From Deltaproteobacteria bacterium (GTDB lineage: Bacteria; Desulfobacterota; Desulfarculia; Desulfarculales; Desulfarculaceae): 17,204 nucleotides of DNA. Below are positions 1-6,913 of this stretch, one piece after another. The notes under the pieces are model-generated. The model did no database searches, was not told where the DNA came from, and saw only the letters and a list, made by a program, of their open reading frames with translations. Made by a program: the position numbers and the translations under genes. Positions within the stretch are counted from its first letter, which is position 1, and every line of letters starts with the position of its first letter. The stretch is taken from assembly GCA_020444165.1 (NCBI GenBank), contig JAHLLK010000097.1:1-17204 (forward strand). The letters run 5' to 3'.

Positions 1-72
1 ACGGCTAGCGTCCCTACGGCTTAGCTTCGGGAGCGAAGGAAACCCCTTCTCAGGGTAACCTGCCCCGACCCG

Positions 73-1347
73 CTATGCGGGCACAGGCACTGTGCCGGGC
101 AGGGGGAAGTCGGCGCAGATGATCATGCGGTTGCCCTTGGCCCCGTTGAACCAGAGGGACACCGTGACGCAGAGGTTGCCCGAGGCCTGGGAGATGTAGG
201 GCTCGGACACGTAGCGCTCCTGGCCGGCTTTGAGCAGCAGGTAGTAGCTTTTGAGCGACTGGTCCCGGCCTCGGGGCGCGGGCTGGAAGATGGCCTGGCG
301 GTGTCCTTTCAGGCGGCTGGGGTGGCACACGGTTTCGGAGATCTGGCGCCCCCGGCTGTTCAGGACGTACAGGCATTCCAGGCCGTGGCAGGTGTCCATG
401 ACCCGGTCCAGCCGCCGGTCCAGTTCGGTGGGCGGGGCGCCGGCCAATTGTTCGGCGATTTCCGCGCAGGTCTCCAGAAACTGCTCGCTCTGGCGTTTCC
501 GCTGGAAGTAGCGGTCCATGGTGAGGCGGCGGTAGCCGTCGGCCACCTTCTTCATCTGGGCCCGGCAGACGCCTTCCAGCTCGCCCACCAGGGGTCCCGG
601 CCGGGCCAGGAAGAAGCCCTGCAACAGGTCCACGCCCAGGGCCAGGGCCAGAACCGCCTCCTCCTGGCGCTCCACGCCTTCGCCGACCACCAGGGCGCCC
701 ACCCGCTGGGCCAGGTTTACCAGGGAGCGGGTCACCTCCTGCTTGTAGAACTCCCGGTCCAGGTCGGTGATGAGGGAGCGGTCGATCTTGATCACGTCGG
801 GCTGCAGAGCGGCCAGGCGCTCCAGGTTGGAGTGCCCGCTGCCCACGTCGTCCAGGGCCAACAAAAAACCGCGATCGCGGTAGCTTTTGGCAAAGCATTC
901 CAGGGCGGCCTGGTCGCGCACCCGGGACTCCACCACCTCGATCACCACGCGGTTGGGCTCCAGCCCGGCTTCCAGGGTCATGCGGTGCAGGATGCCGGAG
1001 TTCAGCACCCCCTGGTCCAGGAGCGAGGCCTCGAAATTCAGGAACAAGACCGGCGGCGCCGCGCGGCAGGGCAGGGAAGCGAAGGTCTGCATGGCCGTGC
1101 GCCGGCAGAGGCGGTCCAGGGCCACCAACCGGCCTTCCCGGGCGGCGGCCCGGAAAAGCTGGTCCGGCGGGATCAGCTCGCCGGTTTGCGGGTGCAAGCC
1201 CCGGGCCAGAGCTTCCACCCCCACCACCCGGCCGCCATTGACCGAAACCAGCGGCTGAAAATGGGTGAGTATCCGCTCCTCGTCCAGGATCTGGCCCAAA
1301 TCAAACCAGGGCTGGGGTAAGGGCTGGGGCTCAAGGTGTGGCATCAT
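73..1347 (-). CDS. EAL-domain c-di-GMP phosphodiesterase with C-terminal sensor-like domain
   Basis: The 424-residue protein has an EAL domain at about residues 20-255, which in this family hydrolyses the second messenger c-di-GMP. The catalytic set looks intact: E45-A-L, N104, E137, the D166-D167 pair in DDVGSGHS, K187 in KIDR, E223 in GEGVE and Q243 in LLQGFF, so it is probably active. No GGDEF domain or membrane segment is seen. Residues 280-424 form a second domain with strands like ECLYVLNSRGRQISETV and YVSEPYISQASGNLCVTVS. This resembles the cache/PAS-like domain found after EAL in YkuI-type proteins, so a ligand probably tunes activity (inference). Two tandem ATGs (1347 and 1344) follow a G-run; the second has the better spacing. 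An in-frame stop just upstream (1360-1362) rules out a longer form. It is separated from trpA by a structured non-coding stretch and is probably its own transcript. Confidence 0.9.
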   Translation of the reverse strand: MMPHLEPQPLPQPWFDLGQILDEERILTHFQPLVSVNGGRVVGVEALARGLHPQTGELIPPDQLFRAAAREGRLVALDRLCRRTAMQTFASLPCRAAPPVLFLNFEASLLDQGVLNSGILHRMTLEAGLEPNRVVIEVVESRVRDQAALECFAKSYRDRGFLLALDDVGSGHSNLERLAALQPDVIKIDRSLITDLDREFYKQEVTRSLVNLAQRVGALVVGEGVERQEEAVLALALGVDLLQGFFLARPGPLVGELEGVCRAQMKKVADGYRRLTMDRYFQRKRQSEQFLETCAEIAEQLAGAPPTELDRRLDRVMDTCHGLECLYVLNSRGRQISETVCHPSRLKGHRQAIFQPAPRGRDQSLKSYYLLLKAGQERYVSEPYISQASGNLCVTVSLWFNGAKGNRMIICADFPLPGTVPVPA

Positions 1348-1426
1348 CCCCCCGCATGGTCAAAATAGGCGGCTATAGCCTCCTTTCCGGGCGCGGTTGG
1401 CGGAGGCTGCGGTCTGAGCCCAAGGG

Positions 1427-1443
1427 AGCAAGAGGCGGGCCAA
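1427..1443 (-). promoter_or_regulatory. Possible sigma-54 (-24/-12) promoter for the EAL gene
   Basis: Read on the minus strand the site is TTGGCCCGCCTCTTGCT. It carries the GG and GC dinucleotides with 10 bases between them, as in the sigma-54 consensus TGGCAC-N5-TTGC. It would start transcription about 70 bases before the EAL gene. The -24 half is imperfect (CCC for CAC) and no enhancer-binding protein or activator site was identified, so this is a weak call. Confidence 0.3.
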
Positions 1444-1483
1444 AAACCCTGTCCCGGGCGGTTAACGTATTTTTTACAATATT

Positions 1484-1570
1484 GAGACCATTGCACGGTA
1501 TTTTCTGGTGAACAATAATAATAACATCAACTTATGCCGGATATTGATAGTTTTGTGTTGCAATGGTCTC
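1484..1570. repeat. 12-bp perfect inverted repeat around an AT-rich loop
   Basis: GAGACCATTGCA at 1484-1495 is the exact reverse complement of TGCAATGGTCTC at 1559-1570. The 63 bases between them are strikingly AT-rich (AATAATAATAACATCAAC and neighbours) in an otherwise high-GC window. No reading frame of note lies inside. It could be an outer stem of a structured RNA, or the ends of a small mobile or regulatory sequence. Confidence 0.6.
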
Positions 1571-1572
1571 CT

Positions 1573-1743
1573 GCGGGCCATGGATGGCCCGCCGAATAAC
1601 TAACCTAAAAGGGTTGTTATTCGTGAGGCTTGACAAAACCACGCTTTTGCCAAACCGATAGTCGCACAAGGCATGGAGCCTTGTGCAACAGTCTCATATT
1701 AGGCGCGGTTATCCCGGAGGGCGCTTATGGCGTCCCTCCGGGA
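1573..1743 (+). ncRNA. Candidate structured RNA: array of perfect hairpins with ATGGA loops
   Basis: The 456 bases between trpA and the EAL gene contain no plausible gene but several hairpins in a row. 1573-1592 has an 8-bp perfect stem around TGGA. 1593-1623 pairs CGAATAAC with GTTATTCG plus an inner AACC/GGTT. 1630-1653 pairs TTGACAAAA with TTTTGCCAA with one mismatch. 1664-1686 has a 9-bp perfect stem with loop ATGGA. 1712-1743 has a 10-bp perfect stem plus an inner CGC/GCG. On the plus strand two apical loops present AUGGA closed by C-G-type pairs (CAUGGAUG, CAUGGAG), close to the CsrA/RsmE consensus CANGGANG. That would suit a CsrA-sequestering small RNA. No clear promoter or terminator was found, and one hairpin (1630-1653) pairs better on the minus strand, so strand and function are uncertain. 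Confidence 0.35.
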
Positions 1744-1803
1744 AAGACACTTTACGGTAGGATTGCGGAATTTTTTAACACAAATGTAGGGCGATAGCCG
1801 CCC

Positions 1804-2595
1804 TCAGCGGACGCAAGCCGCCCGGAGCCGCGCCGCCAAAGCCAAGGCCGGCCCCGGCTCCCCCCCGGCCTCCAAGAGCTCCCGCACCAAGGCGCTGCCC
1901 ACGATCACCCCGTCGGCCACCCGGGCCAGGGCCGCCGCCTCCTCGGGCGCCGAGACCCCAAAGCCCACCGCCACCGGCAAGCCGGCCGCCTGCTTCACCC
2001 GGGCCACCTCGGCCAGCAAACCCCCGGCCAAGTCCAGCTTGGACCCGGTCACCCCGGCCAGGGAAACGTAATACACAAAGCCCCGGCAGACCTGCAAAAT
2101 GGCCGGCAGACGCTCCGGCGTGGTGGTGGGGGCCACCAAAAACACCGTGTCCAGGTCCTGGTCCCGGGCCGCCCGGATCCAGTCCCCCGCCTCCTCCACC
2201 GGCAGGTCCGGGATGATCACCCCGGCCGCCCCGGCCGCCCGGCAGGCCCGCGCGAACTCCCCGAGACCCAAGTGGTGCACCGGGTTGTAATAGGTCATCA
2301 CCGCCAAGGCCGCGCCCAAACCCGGCGACACTCCTTCCAAAACCTCCAGCAAGGCCCGCGGATTGGCCCCGGCCTCCAAAGCCGCCTGACTCGCCCGCAT
2401 GATCACCGGACCGTCGGCCAAGGGATCGGCATAGGGTATCCCCACCTCGATCACGTCCGCCCCCACCCGGTCCAACTCCCGCACCAACTCCCCAAACCGG
2501 GCCAAGTCCGGATACCCCCCGCTCACAAACGGCATGAACGCCGCCCGATTTTCCCCCGCCGCCCGGTCAAAAGCCTGTTTGAATGTCAAAGACAT
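1804..2595 (-). CDS. trpA: Tryptophan synthase alpha subunit
   Basis: TrpA cleaves indole-3-glycerol phosphate to indole and glyceraldehyde-3-phosphate and passes indole to TrpB through a tunnel in the alpha2-beta2 complex. The 263-residue length is normal for the family. The catalytic pair is visible as E50 in DVIEVGIPYADP and D61 in LADGP, and the phosphate-binding end VGFGVS...ADGVIVGSALV is present. The start is supported by AAAGGA nine bases before the ATG. It is the last gene of trpDCFBA but lies about 270 bases after trpB, with two long inverted repeats in the gap, whereas the other trp genes overlap. No U-tract terminator was seen after its stop. Confidence 0.97.
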   Translation of the reverse strand: MSLTFKQAFDRAAGENRAAFMPFVSGGYPDLARFGELVRELDRVGADVIEVGIPYADPLADGPVIMRASQAALEAGANPRALLEVLEGVSPGLGAALAVMTYYNPVHHLGLGEFARACRAAGAAGVIIPDLPVEEAGDWIRAARDQDLDTVFLVAPTTTPERLPAILQVCRGFVYYVSLAGVTGSKLDLAGGLLAEVARVKQAAGLPVAVGFGVSAPEEAAALARVADGVIVGSALVRELLEAGGEPGPALALAARLRAACVR

Positions 2596-2604
2596 CTGGA
2601 ATTC

Positions 2605-2675
2605 CTTTATTTTTTTGGCGGGGGAACCCTTCTTTTAAAAAAGAAGGGTTCCCCCGCACCCCCTCCCAAGAAAAT
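2605..2675 (-). repeat. Intergenic palindromic repeat, copy A (before trpA)
   Basis: A perfect inverted repeat of about 18 bp spans 2618-2657: GCGGGGGAACCCTTCTT pairs with its exact complement across a TTTAAA-type loop. The outer arms are G/C tracts and the inner arms T/A tracts, as in copies B-D. On the minus strand it continues through a short A-run into the trpA ribosome-binding site (AAAGGAATTCCAG, then ATG). No U-tract follows, so it is not a standard terminator. Confidence 0.8.
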
Positions 2676-2763
2676 TTTGTCGGCTGCAGCTTCGCTGCAA
2701 CCTTGGTTTTGGCTTGGAGCTTGTCGGAGTACTCGCGTCACAGCCAATACTCAACGCAGCTAT

Positions 2764-2864
2764 CACCTTGAAGTTTTTTGGGGGATGGGGGGTGTGGGGG
2801 GAAGGACCCTTTTTTTCAAAAAAGGGTCCTTCCCCCCACATCTTCCCCTTCCCCCCACAAACTC
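2764..2864 (+). repeat. Intergenic palindromic repeat, copy B (after trpB)
   Basis: A perfect inverted repeat of about 22 bp spans 2793-2840: TGTGGGGGGAAGGACCC plus a T-run pairs with an A-run plus GGGTCCTTCCCCCCACA. It is preceded by TTGAAGTTTTTTGGGGGATGG and followed by CATCTTCCCC and AAACTCC, sequences that recur in copies C and D on the opposite strand. It abuts the trpB stop codon. The bases between copies A and B (2676-2763) hold a small TGCAGC-TTC-GCTGCA hairpin and nothing else recognisable. Confidence 0.8.
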
Positions 2865-4085
2865 CTAAACCGTGCCCTGCACTGGGGACATGTCCTTGTC
2901 GCCACGGCCGGAGAGGCACACCACGACCAGGTCGTCCTGTTTCAGGTTTTGGACCAGTTTGGGCAGGTAGGCCAGGGCGTGGGAGCTTTCCAGGGCCGGG
3001 ATGATGCCTTCCAGGCGGCAGAGCTGGCGGAAGGCCGCCAGGGCTTCCTGGTCGGTCACCGCCGCATAGCCCACCCGGCCGCAATCCTTCAGGAGGCAGT
3101 GCTCCGGCCCCACCCCGGGGTAGTCCAGGCCCGCCGCGATGGAGTGGGCTTCCAGGACCTGGCCCCACACGTCCTGGAGCATGTAGATCATGGCCCCGTG
3201 CAGCACCCCGGCCGAACCGGCCGAGAGGCTGGCCGCGTGTTGGCCGGTCTCGATGCCGTGGCCGGCCGCCTCCACCCCGATCAGCTCCACTCCCTCGTCA
3301 GCCAGGAAGGGGTGGAACATGCCCATGGAGTTGGACCCGCCGCCCACGCAGGCCACCATGGCCCGGGGCAGTCGGCCGGCCTGGGCCAAAATTTGGCCCC
3401 GGGTCTCCCGCCCGATGACGCTTTGCAGCTCGCGGACCAGGAAGGGATAGGGATGCGGCCCCACCACCGAGCCGATGATGTAGTGGGTGTCCGCCAGCCG
3501 GCCCACCCATTCCCGGATGGCCTGGCTCGTGGCGTCCTTCAGGGTGCGCGCTCCGTTGAGCACCGGCTCCACCGTGGTGCCCAACAGCCGCATGCGCTCC
3601 ACGTTGTGGGCCTGGCGGGCCATGTCCACCTCGCCCATGAACACCACGCACTCGAGGCCCATGAGCGCCGCGGCCGTGGCCGAGGCCACCCCGTGCTGGC
3701 CCGCCCCGGTCTCGGCGATGAGCCGGGTCTTGCCCATGCGTTTGGCCAACAGCGCCTGGCCCAGGGCGTTGTTCAGTTTGTGCGAGCCGGTGTGGGCCAG
3801 GTCCTCCCGCTTCAGGAAGATGCGGGGCCCGCCCAGCTCGGCCGTGAGCCGCTTGGCCTCGTACAGGGGGGTGGCCCGGCCGATGTAGTCCCGGGAGAGC
3901 TGGGCCAGTTCGGCCTGAAAGGCAGGGTCGGCCCAGGCGGCCCGAAACTCCTCTTCCAGTTGGAACAGGGCCGGCATCAGGGTTTCGGGCACGTAGCGCC
4001 CGCCCCAGGGTCCATAGCGGCCGGCCGGGCCGGGCCCCTCAGTCCAGGGTTTTGGCGCGCCGGAGGAATTCGCGAAGTTTGTCAT
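2865..4085 (-). CDS. trpB: Tryptophan synthase beta subunit
   Basis: TrpB is the PLP enzyme that condenses indole with serine to give tryptophan. The 406-residue product carries the classic start [15 protein letters not shown], the PLP lysine K103 in [10 protein letters not shown], the catalytic glutamate E125 in AETGAGQHG, and the phosphate-binding loop GGGSN at 248-252. The chosen ATG at 4085 has AAAAGGA five or so bases upstream, and family conservation begins about 20 residues later. A longer frame to 4187 exists but its extra residues are only trpF read out of frame. With this start trpB overlaps the 3' end of trpF by 47 bases, pointing to translational coupling. It is a TrpB1-type sequence paired with the trpA downstream. 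Confidence 0.97.
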   Translation of the reverse strand: MTNFANSSGAPKPWTEGPGPAGRYGPWGGRYVPETLMPALFQLEEEFRAAWADPAFQAELAQLSRDYIGRATPLYEAKRLTAELGGPRIFLKREDLAHTGSHKLNNALGQALLAKRMGKTRLIAETGAGQHGVASATAAALMGLECVVFMGEVDMARQAHNVERMRLLGTTVEPVLNGARTLKDATSQAIREWVGRLADTHYIIGSVVGPHPYPFLVRELQSVIGRETRGQILAQAGRLPRAMVACVGGGSNSMGMFHPFLADEGVELIGVEAAGHGIETGQHAASLSAGSAGVLHGAMIYMLQDVWGQVLEAHSIAAGLDYPGVGPEHCLLKDCGRVGYAAVTDQEALAAFRQLCRLEGIIPALESSHALAYLPKLVQNLKQDDLVVVCLSGRGDKDMSPVQGTV

Positions 4086-4653
4086 GGTCCTTTTTTCCTG
4101 GTTCAGCTTCCACCCCGCTGGCAACGTCCACGGCATAGGGCCGCGCTGCGCTGATGGCCATTTGCACGTTGTGGGGGCCCAGGCCACCGGCCAGAATCAC
4201 CGGCCGCTGGGCGGCCAGCTCCCGGGCCAGGCCCCAATCAAAGCTCTGGCCGGTGCCACCGGCCTGGCCTGGTTGATAGGTGTCCAGGAGCACCGTGGCT
4301 CCGGGCCAGTCCGCGGGCCCGGGCAGCGGGTCCCGCCCCACCCGGCACACCCGGAGCACCCTGGCCGGTCCGCCCAGGCCGGCCAACTCCCCGGGCCGGG
4401 CCGCGCCGTGGAGCTGCATGGCGGTGAGCCCCAACTCATCCCGCAGCCGGGCCGCCTCGGCCGGGGTTTCCCGCACAAAAACCCCCACCGTGGTCACCAG
4501 GGGCGGCAAGGCAGCCACGATTTCCCGCACCACCTCCGGGCTCACCCGGCGGGGGCTCTCGGCCAGGACAAAGCCCAGGGCGTCGGCCCCGGCCGCCACC
4601 GCCACCAGGGCGTCGGCCAGGTTGGTGAGCCCGCAGATCTTGACCCGGATCAT
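4039..4653 (-). CDS. trpF: Phosphoribosylanthranilate isomerase
   Basis: TrpF performs the Amadori rearrangement of phosphoribosylanthranilate to CdRP, the third step after chorismate in Trp synthesis. The 204-residue single-domain TIM barrel has the catalytic cysteine C7 in KICG, the general acid D124 in LLDTY, and the phosphate-binding LAGGL and DVASGVE segments. The start codon overlaps the trpC stop as ATGA, and the 3' end runs 47 bases into trpB. It is a separate gene here, not fused to trpC as in enteric bacteria. Confidence 0.97.
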   Translation of the reverse strand: MIRVKICGLTNLADALVAVAAGADALGFVLAESPRRVSPEVVREIVAALPPLVTTVGVFVRETPAEAARLRDELGLTAMQLHGAARPGELAGLGGPARVLRVCRVGRDPLPGPADWPGATVLLDTYQPGQAGGTGQSFDWGLARELAAQRPVILAGGLGPHNVQMAISAARPYAVDVASGVEAEPGKKDHDKLREFLRRAKTLD

Positions 4654-5444
4654 GCCGCCACCAGCTCCCGCACCGCGGCCGCAGGGTCGGGTGCGCTCAT
4701 GAGGTGGCCGCCCACCAGATAGGCGTTGCAGCCGCCCTGTTTCAGACGGCTCAGGTCCGCCGGCCCCGCGATGCCGCTCTCGGCCACCACCAGGACCCCG
4801 GCCGGGATGCGGGGCCGCAGGCGCACGGCTCGGTCCAGGTTCATGGTCAGGGTCTTGAGATCGCGGTGGTTCACGCCCACCAAGGGCGGGTCCAGGGCCA
4901 AGACCCGGGGCAGCTCGGCCGCGTCGTGCAACTCCAAGAGCACGGCCAGGCCCAGGTCCCGGGCCTCGCGGTACAGGGTGGCCAGGGTGTCCCCGGGCAG
5001 GAAGTCGGCCATCAACAGCACCGCGTCGGCCCCGGCCAGGCGGGCCTCGGCCAGCTCCAGGGGATGGCTGAAGAAGTCCTTGGCCAACAGCGGCACGTCC
5101 ACCGCGGCCCGCACCGCCGTCAGGTCGGCCGGGCTGCCGGAGAAATACTCGCTCTCGGTGAGCACCGACACCGCCGCCGCGCCGCCGGCCACGTAAGCCC
5201 GGGCCTGGGTGGCCGGGTCGGCGCCGGGGTTGATGGCGCCCAGGGAGGGTGAGGAGCGCTTCACCTCGGCGATCACCGCGTTGCCCGCCGCGGCCCGGAG
5301 GGCGCCCACAAAGTCCCGGGGCGGGGCCGCGGCCCGGGCCCGGGCCGGGAGGTCCGTTGCTTCCGGATCGGCCACCAGCCCGGCCAGGCGGCGGTCCTTG
5401 ATGCTCCGCATGCGGGCCAGGAAGTCGGCGGGAGCGGGGCTCAT
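4650..5444 (-). CDS. trpC: Indole-3-glycerol phosphate synthase
   Basis: TrpC closes the indole ring by converting CdRP to indole-3-glycerol phosphate with loss of CO2. The 264-residue product shows the family signatures: EVKRSSPS (K62 region), SVLTE (about 93-97), the catalytic lysine in LLAKDFF (K122), GVNHRDL and VAESGI. The ATG at 5444 overlaps the trpD stop as ATGA. An in-frame extension to 5672 adds 76 Gly/Pro-rich residues that are only trpD in another frame. It sits between trpD and trpF with 4-base overlaps on both sides, as in a tightly coupled operon. Confidence 0.97.
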   Translation of the reverse strand: MSPAPADFLARMRSIKDRRLAGLVADPEATDLPARARAAAPPRDFVGALRAAAGNAVIAEVKRSSPSLGAINPGADPATQARAYVAGGAAAVSVLTESEYFSGSPADLTAVRAAVDVPLLAKDFFSHPLELAEARLAGADAVLLMADFLPGDTLATLYREARDLGLAVLLELHDAAELPRVLALDPPLVGVNHRDLKTLTMNLDRAVRLRPRIPAGVLVVAESGIAGPADLSRLKQGGCNAYLVGGHLMSAPDPAAAVRELVAA

Positions 5445-6505
5445 GAGGCCGCCCCGGCCACGGCTTGGGGCCGGTTGGCCACCAGGCGCTGGGAAAGCTC
5501 CACCAGGGCGGCCATCTTGGCCTGGGCCTGGCCCTGGTCCAGGGACTCCTGGGCCAGACGCACCCCCTGGGGCAAGTCCGCGGCCAGGCCCGCCGCCGTG
5601 AGCGCCGCCCCGGCGTTCAAGCACACCATGTCCCGGGCCGCGCCCGGCTCCCCGGCCAAAACCTGGCGGCACTTGGCCAGGGACTCCTCCGGCCCCTCCA
5701 CCCGGATCTCGGCCGGGCGGCGACGTTCAAAGCCCAAATCCTCGGGCGCGATCTCCAGGTCCTCCACTTTCCCCTCGTGCAGGCGGGCGATGCGGGTCAC
5801 GCCGGTGACCGTGATCTCGTCATAGCCGCCCCGGCCGTGCACCACAAAGGCCGACTTGCTCCCCAGCCGCCCCAGCACCTCGGCCAGGGGGCGGGTGAGG
5901 CTCTCCTCGAACACCCCCAGGACCTGAGCCCCAGCCCCGGCCGGGTTGGTCAACGGGCCCAGGAGGTTGAAGATGGTCCGCAGCCCCAGCTCCCGCCGGG
6001 GGCCGGCCGCGAAGCGCATGGCCGGGTGCAGCTTCTGGGCAAAGAGGAAACCCAGGCCCACCTCGTCCAGGCACACCCCGATCTCCTCGGGGGTCAGGTC
6101 CAGGTTCACCCCCAGGGCCTCCATGAGGTCCGCGCTGCCCGAGCGGCTGGACACGGCCCGGTTGCCGTGCTTGGCCACCCGGGCTCCGGCTCCGGCCGTG
6201 ACGAAAGCGGCCACGGTGGAGACGTTGAAGGTGCCGGAATTGTCGCCGCCGGTGCCGCAGGTGTCCACCAACAGCTCGCCGCGCTCCCGGGCCGCGCAGT
6301 TCACCAGGTGGCAGGCCCCGCGCATCACCCGGGCCGCGGCGGTGATCTCCTCCACGGTCTCGCCCTTCATGCGGAGCCCCACCAACAGCGCCCCGATCTG
6401 GGCCGGGCTGGCCTGGCCGCCCATCACCGCGGTCATGGCCTCCTGCATCTCCTCTTCGGAAAGGTTCCGGCCGCCCACAGCTTTGTGAATCGCCTTTTGA
6501 ATCAT
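5441..6505 (-). CDS. trpD: Anthranilate phosphoribosyltransferase
   Basis: TrpD transfers phosphoribose from PRPP to anthranilate. The 354-residue protein has the helical N-terminal domain, the PRPP motif GTGGD at 84-88, NVST at about 94-97, KHGNRAVSS at 112-120, and the LGPLTNP segment. AGGTGAGG lies a few bases before the ATG. It is a stand-alone TrpD without the glutaminase (TrpG) fusion of E. coli. It is the first structural gene after the Trp leader and attenuator, a place usually taken by trpE; neither trpE nor trpG is in the window. Confidence 0.97.
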   Translation of the reverse strand: MIQKAIHKAVGGRNLSEEEMQEAMTAVMGGQASPAQIGALLVGLRMKGETVEEITAAARVMRGACHLVNCAARERGELLVDTCGTGGDNSGTFNVSTVAAFVTAGAGARVAKHGNRAVSSRSGSADLMEALGVNLDLTPEEIGVCLDEVGLGFLFAQKLHPAMRFAAGPRRELGLRTIFNLLGPLTNPAGAGAQVLGVFEESLTRPLAEVLGRLGSKSAFVVHGRGGYDEITVTGVTRIARLHEGKVEDLEIAPEDLGFERRRPAEIRVEGPEESLAKCRQVLAGEPGAARDMVCLNAGAALTAAGLAADLPQGVRLAQESLDQGQAQAKMAALVELSQRLVANRPQAVAGAAS

Positions 6506-6642
6506 TTCCTCACCTCTTGCCCGGGGAATGGGGAAAGCAATCTTGACCTACGGAACTCGCGCGCGGCGCCGACCCTACCCCGATCGACGCCGTGCTCCGC
6601 CTCATCATCCCTGCCGCCAAGCTGGTCATGGTCCATCTGCCC

Positions 6643-6676
6643 AAAAAAAGGCCGGGAACCCTGGGGGTCCCCGGCC
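6643..6676 (-). terminator. trp attenuator terminator
   Basis: On the minus strand GGCCGGGGACCC pairs fully (one G-U) with GGGTTCCCGGCC around a CCA loop, a 12-bp stem at 6650-6676, followed directly by seven T residues (6649-6643). It lies between the Trp leader peptide and trpD. Its 5' arm can instead pair with the leader: 6668-6678 is complementary over 11 bases to 6720-6730, an antiterminator arm just after the Trp codons. That arm can also be locked in its own hairpin (6712-6721 with 6728-6736, one bulged base). Confidence 0.92.
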
Positions 6677-6704
6677 GGTATCTGCTTCTCTGGGTGGCGG
6701 ACGC

Positions 6705-6791
6705 CTACACGGCGTCCCTCCGGCCGGGGAGGACGCACCACCGCCACCAATAGCTCCGGTTCTGGCTGATTTGGCTGGCGAAAGCGTGCAT
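6705..6791 (-). CDS. trpL: trp operon leader peptide (Trp-rich, 28 aa)
   Basis: A 28-codon frame starts MHAFASQIS and contains Tyr14 followed by Trp-Trp-Arg-Trp at codons 15-18 (6749-6738), then ends at TAG. Trp is rare in proteins, so three Trp codons in four is strong evidence of an attenuation leader. GGGAG lies eight bases before the ATG, and the promoter lies about 30 bases upstream. Downstream come mutually exclusive hairpins and the intrinsic terminator before trpD. By the known E. coli trp mechanism, ribosome stalling at the Trp codons when charged tRNA-Trp is scarce should free the antiterminator and let transcription reach trpDCFBA. A further pairing, 6741-6748 with 6693-6700, involves the Trp codons themselves. 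Confidence 0.88.
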   Translation of the reverse strand: MHAFASQISQNRSYWWRWCVLPGRRDAV

Positions 6792-6822
6792 GTCTCGGTC
6801 TCCCGGCGTCTTTGTATACAGT

Positions 6823-6851
6823 ATACTACCCAGGCAGGGGGGCCTTGTCAA
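6823..6851 (-). promoter_or_regulatory. trp promoter with overlapping near-palindrome
   Basis: The minus strand reads TTGACA (6851-6846), a 17-base spacer, then TAGTAT (6828-6823), a good sigma-70 promoter with a predicted start near 6816. The sequence GTATACTGTATAC (6826-6814), a palindrome but for its central base, spans the -10 element and the start site, where a repressor operator would sit. A 5' extension AAAAAACCTGA just before the -35 matches the aro promoter. It lies between the tyrA stop and the Trp leader, so trpDCFBA can be transcribed apart from aroF-pheA-tyrA. Confidence 0.75.
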
Positions 6852-6913
6852 TCAGGTTTTTTCCAGGGGGATTTTTCCTGGGCGCGCCGCGGGGACGGCG
6901 GCCCAAGTGCGGC

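Noticed and set aside
38..56. Terminator after the EAL gene
   Set aside because: The AACCC/GGGTT stem is only five base pairs and no U-tract follows.
301..1320. A 339-codon plus-strand frame opposite the EAL gene
   Set aside because: The minus-strand frame has complete EAL motifs; the plus frame is a high-GC antisense shadow rich in Gly/His/Gln.
1712..1743. Intrinsic terminator of the trp operon
   Set aside because: The stem is strong (10 bp) but neither strand has a U-tract directly after it.
1348..1803. A c-di-GMP (GEMM) riboswitch before the EAL gene
   Set aside because: The hairpins and the ACCATTGCAC string prompted the idea, but the conserved GEMM core and its tetraloop receptor are not present on either strand.
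2635..3168. Small frames with FFKKG...PPHxP-type ends in the repeats
   Set aside because: They arise from the G/C- and T/A-tract palindromes in several frames and strands and do not look like a protein family.
6506..6913. Remnants of trpE or trpG between tyrA and trpD
   Set aside because: The gap is fully explained by promoter, leader peptide and attenuator; no anthranilate synthase motif was seen in any frame.
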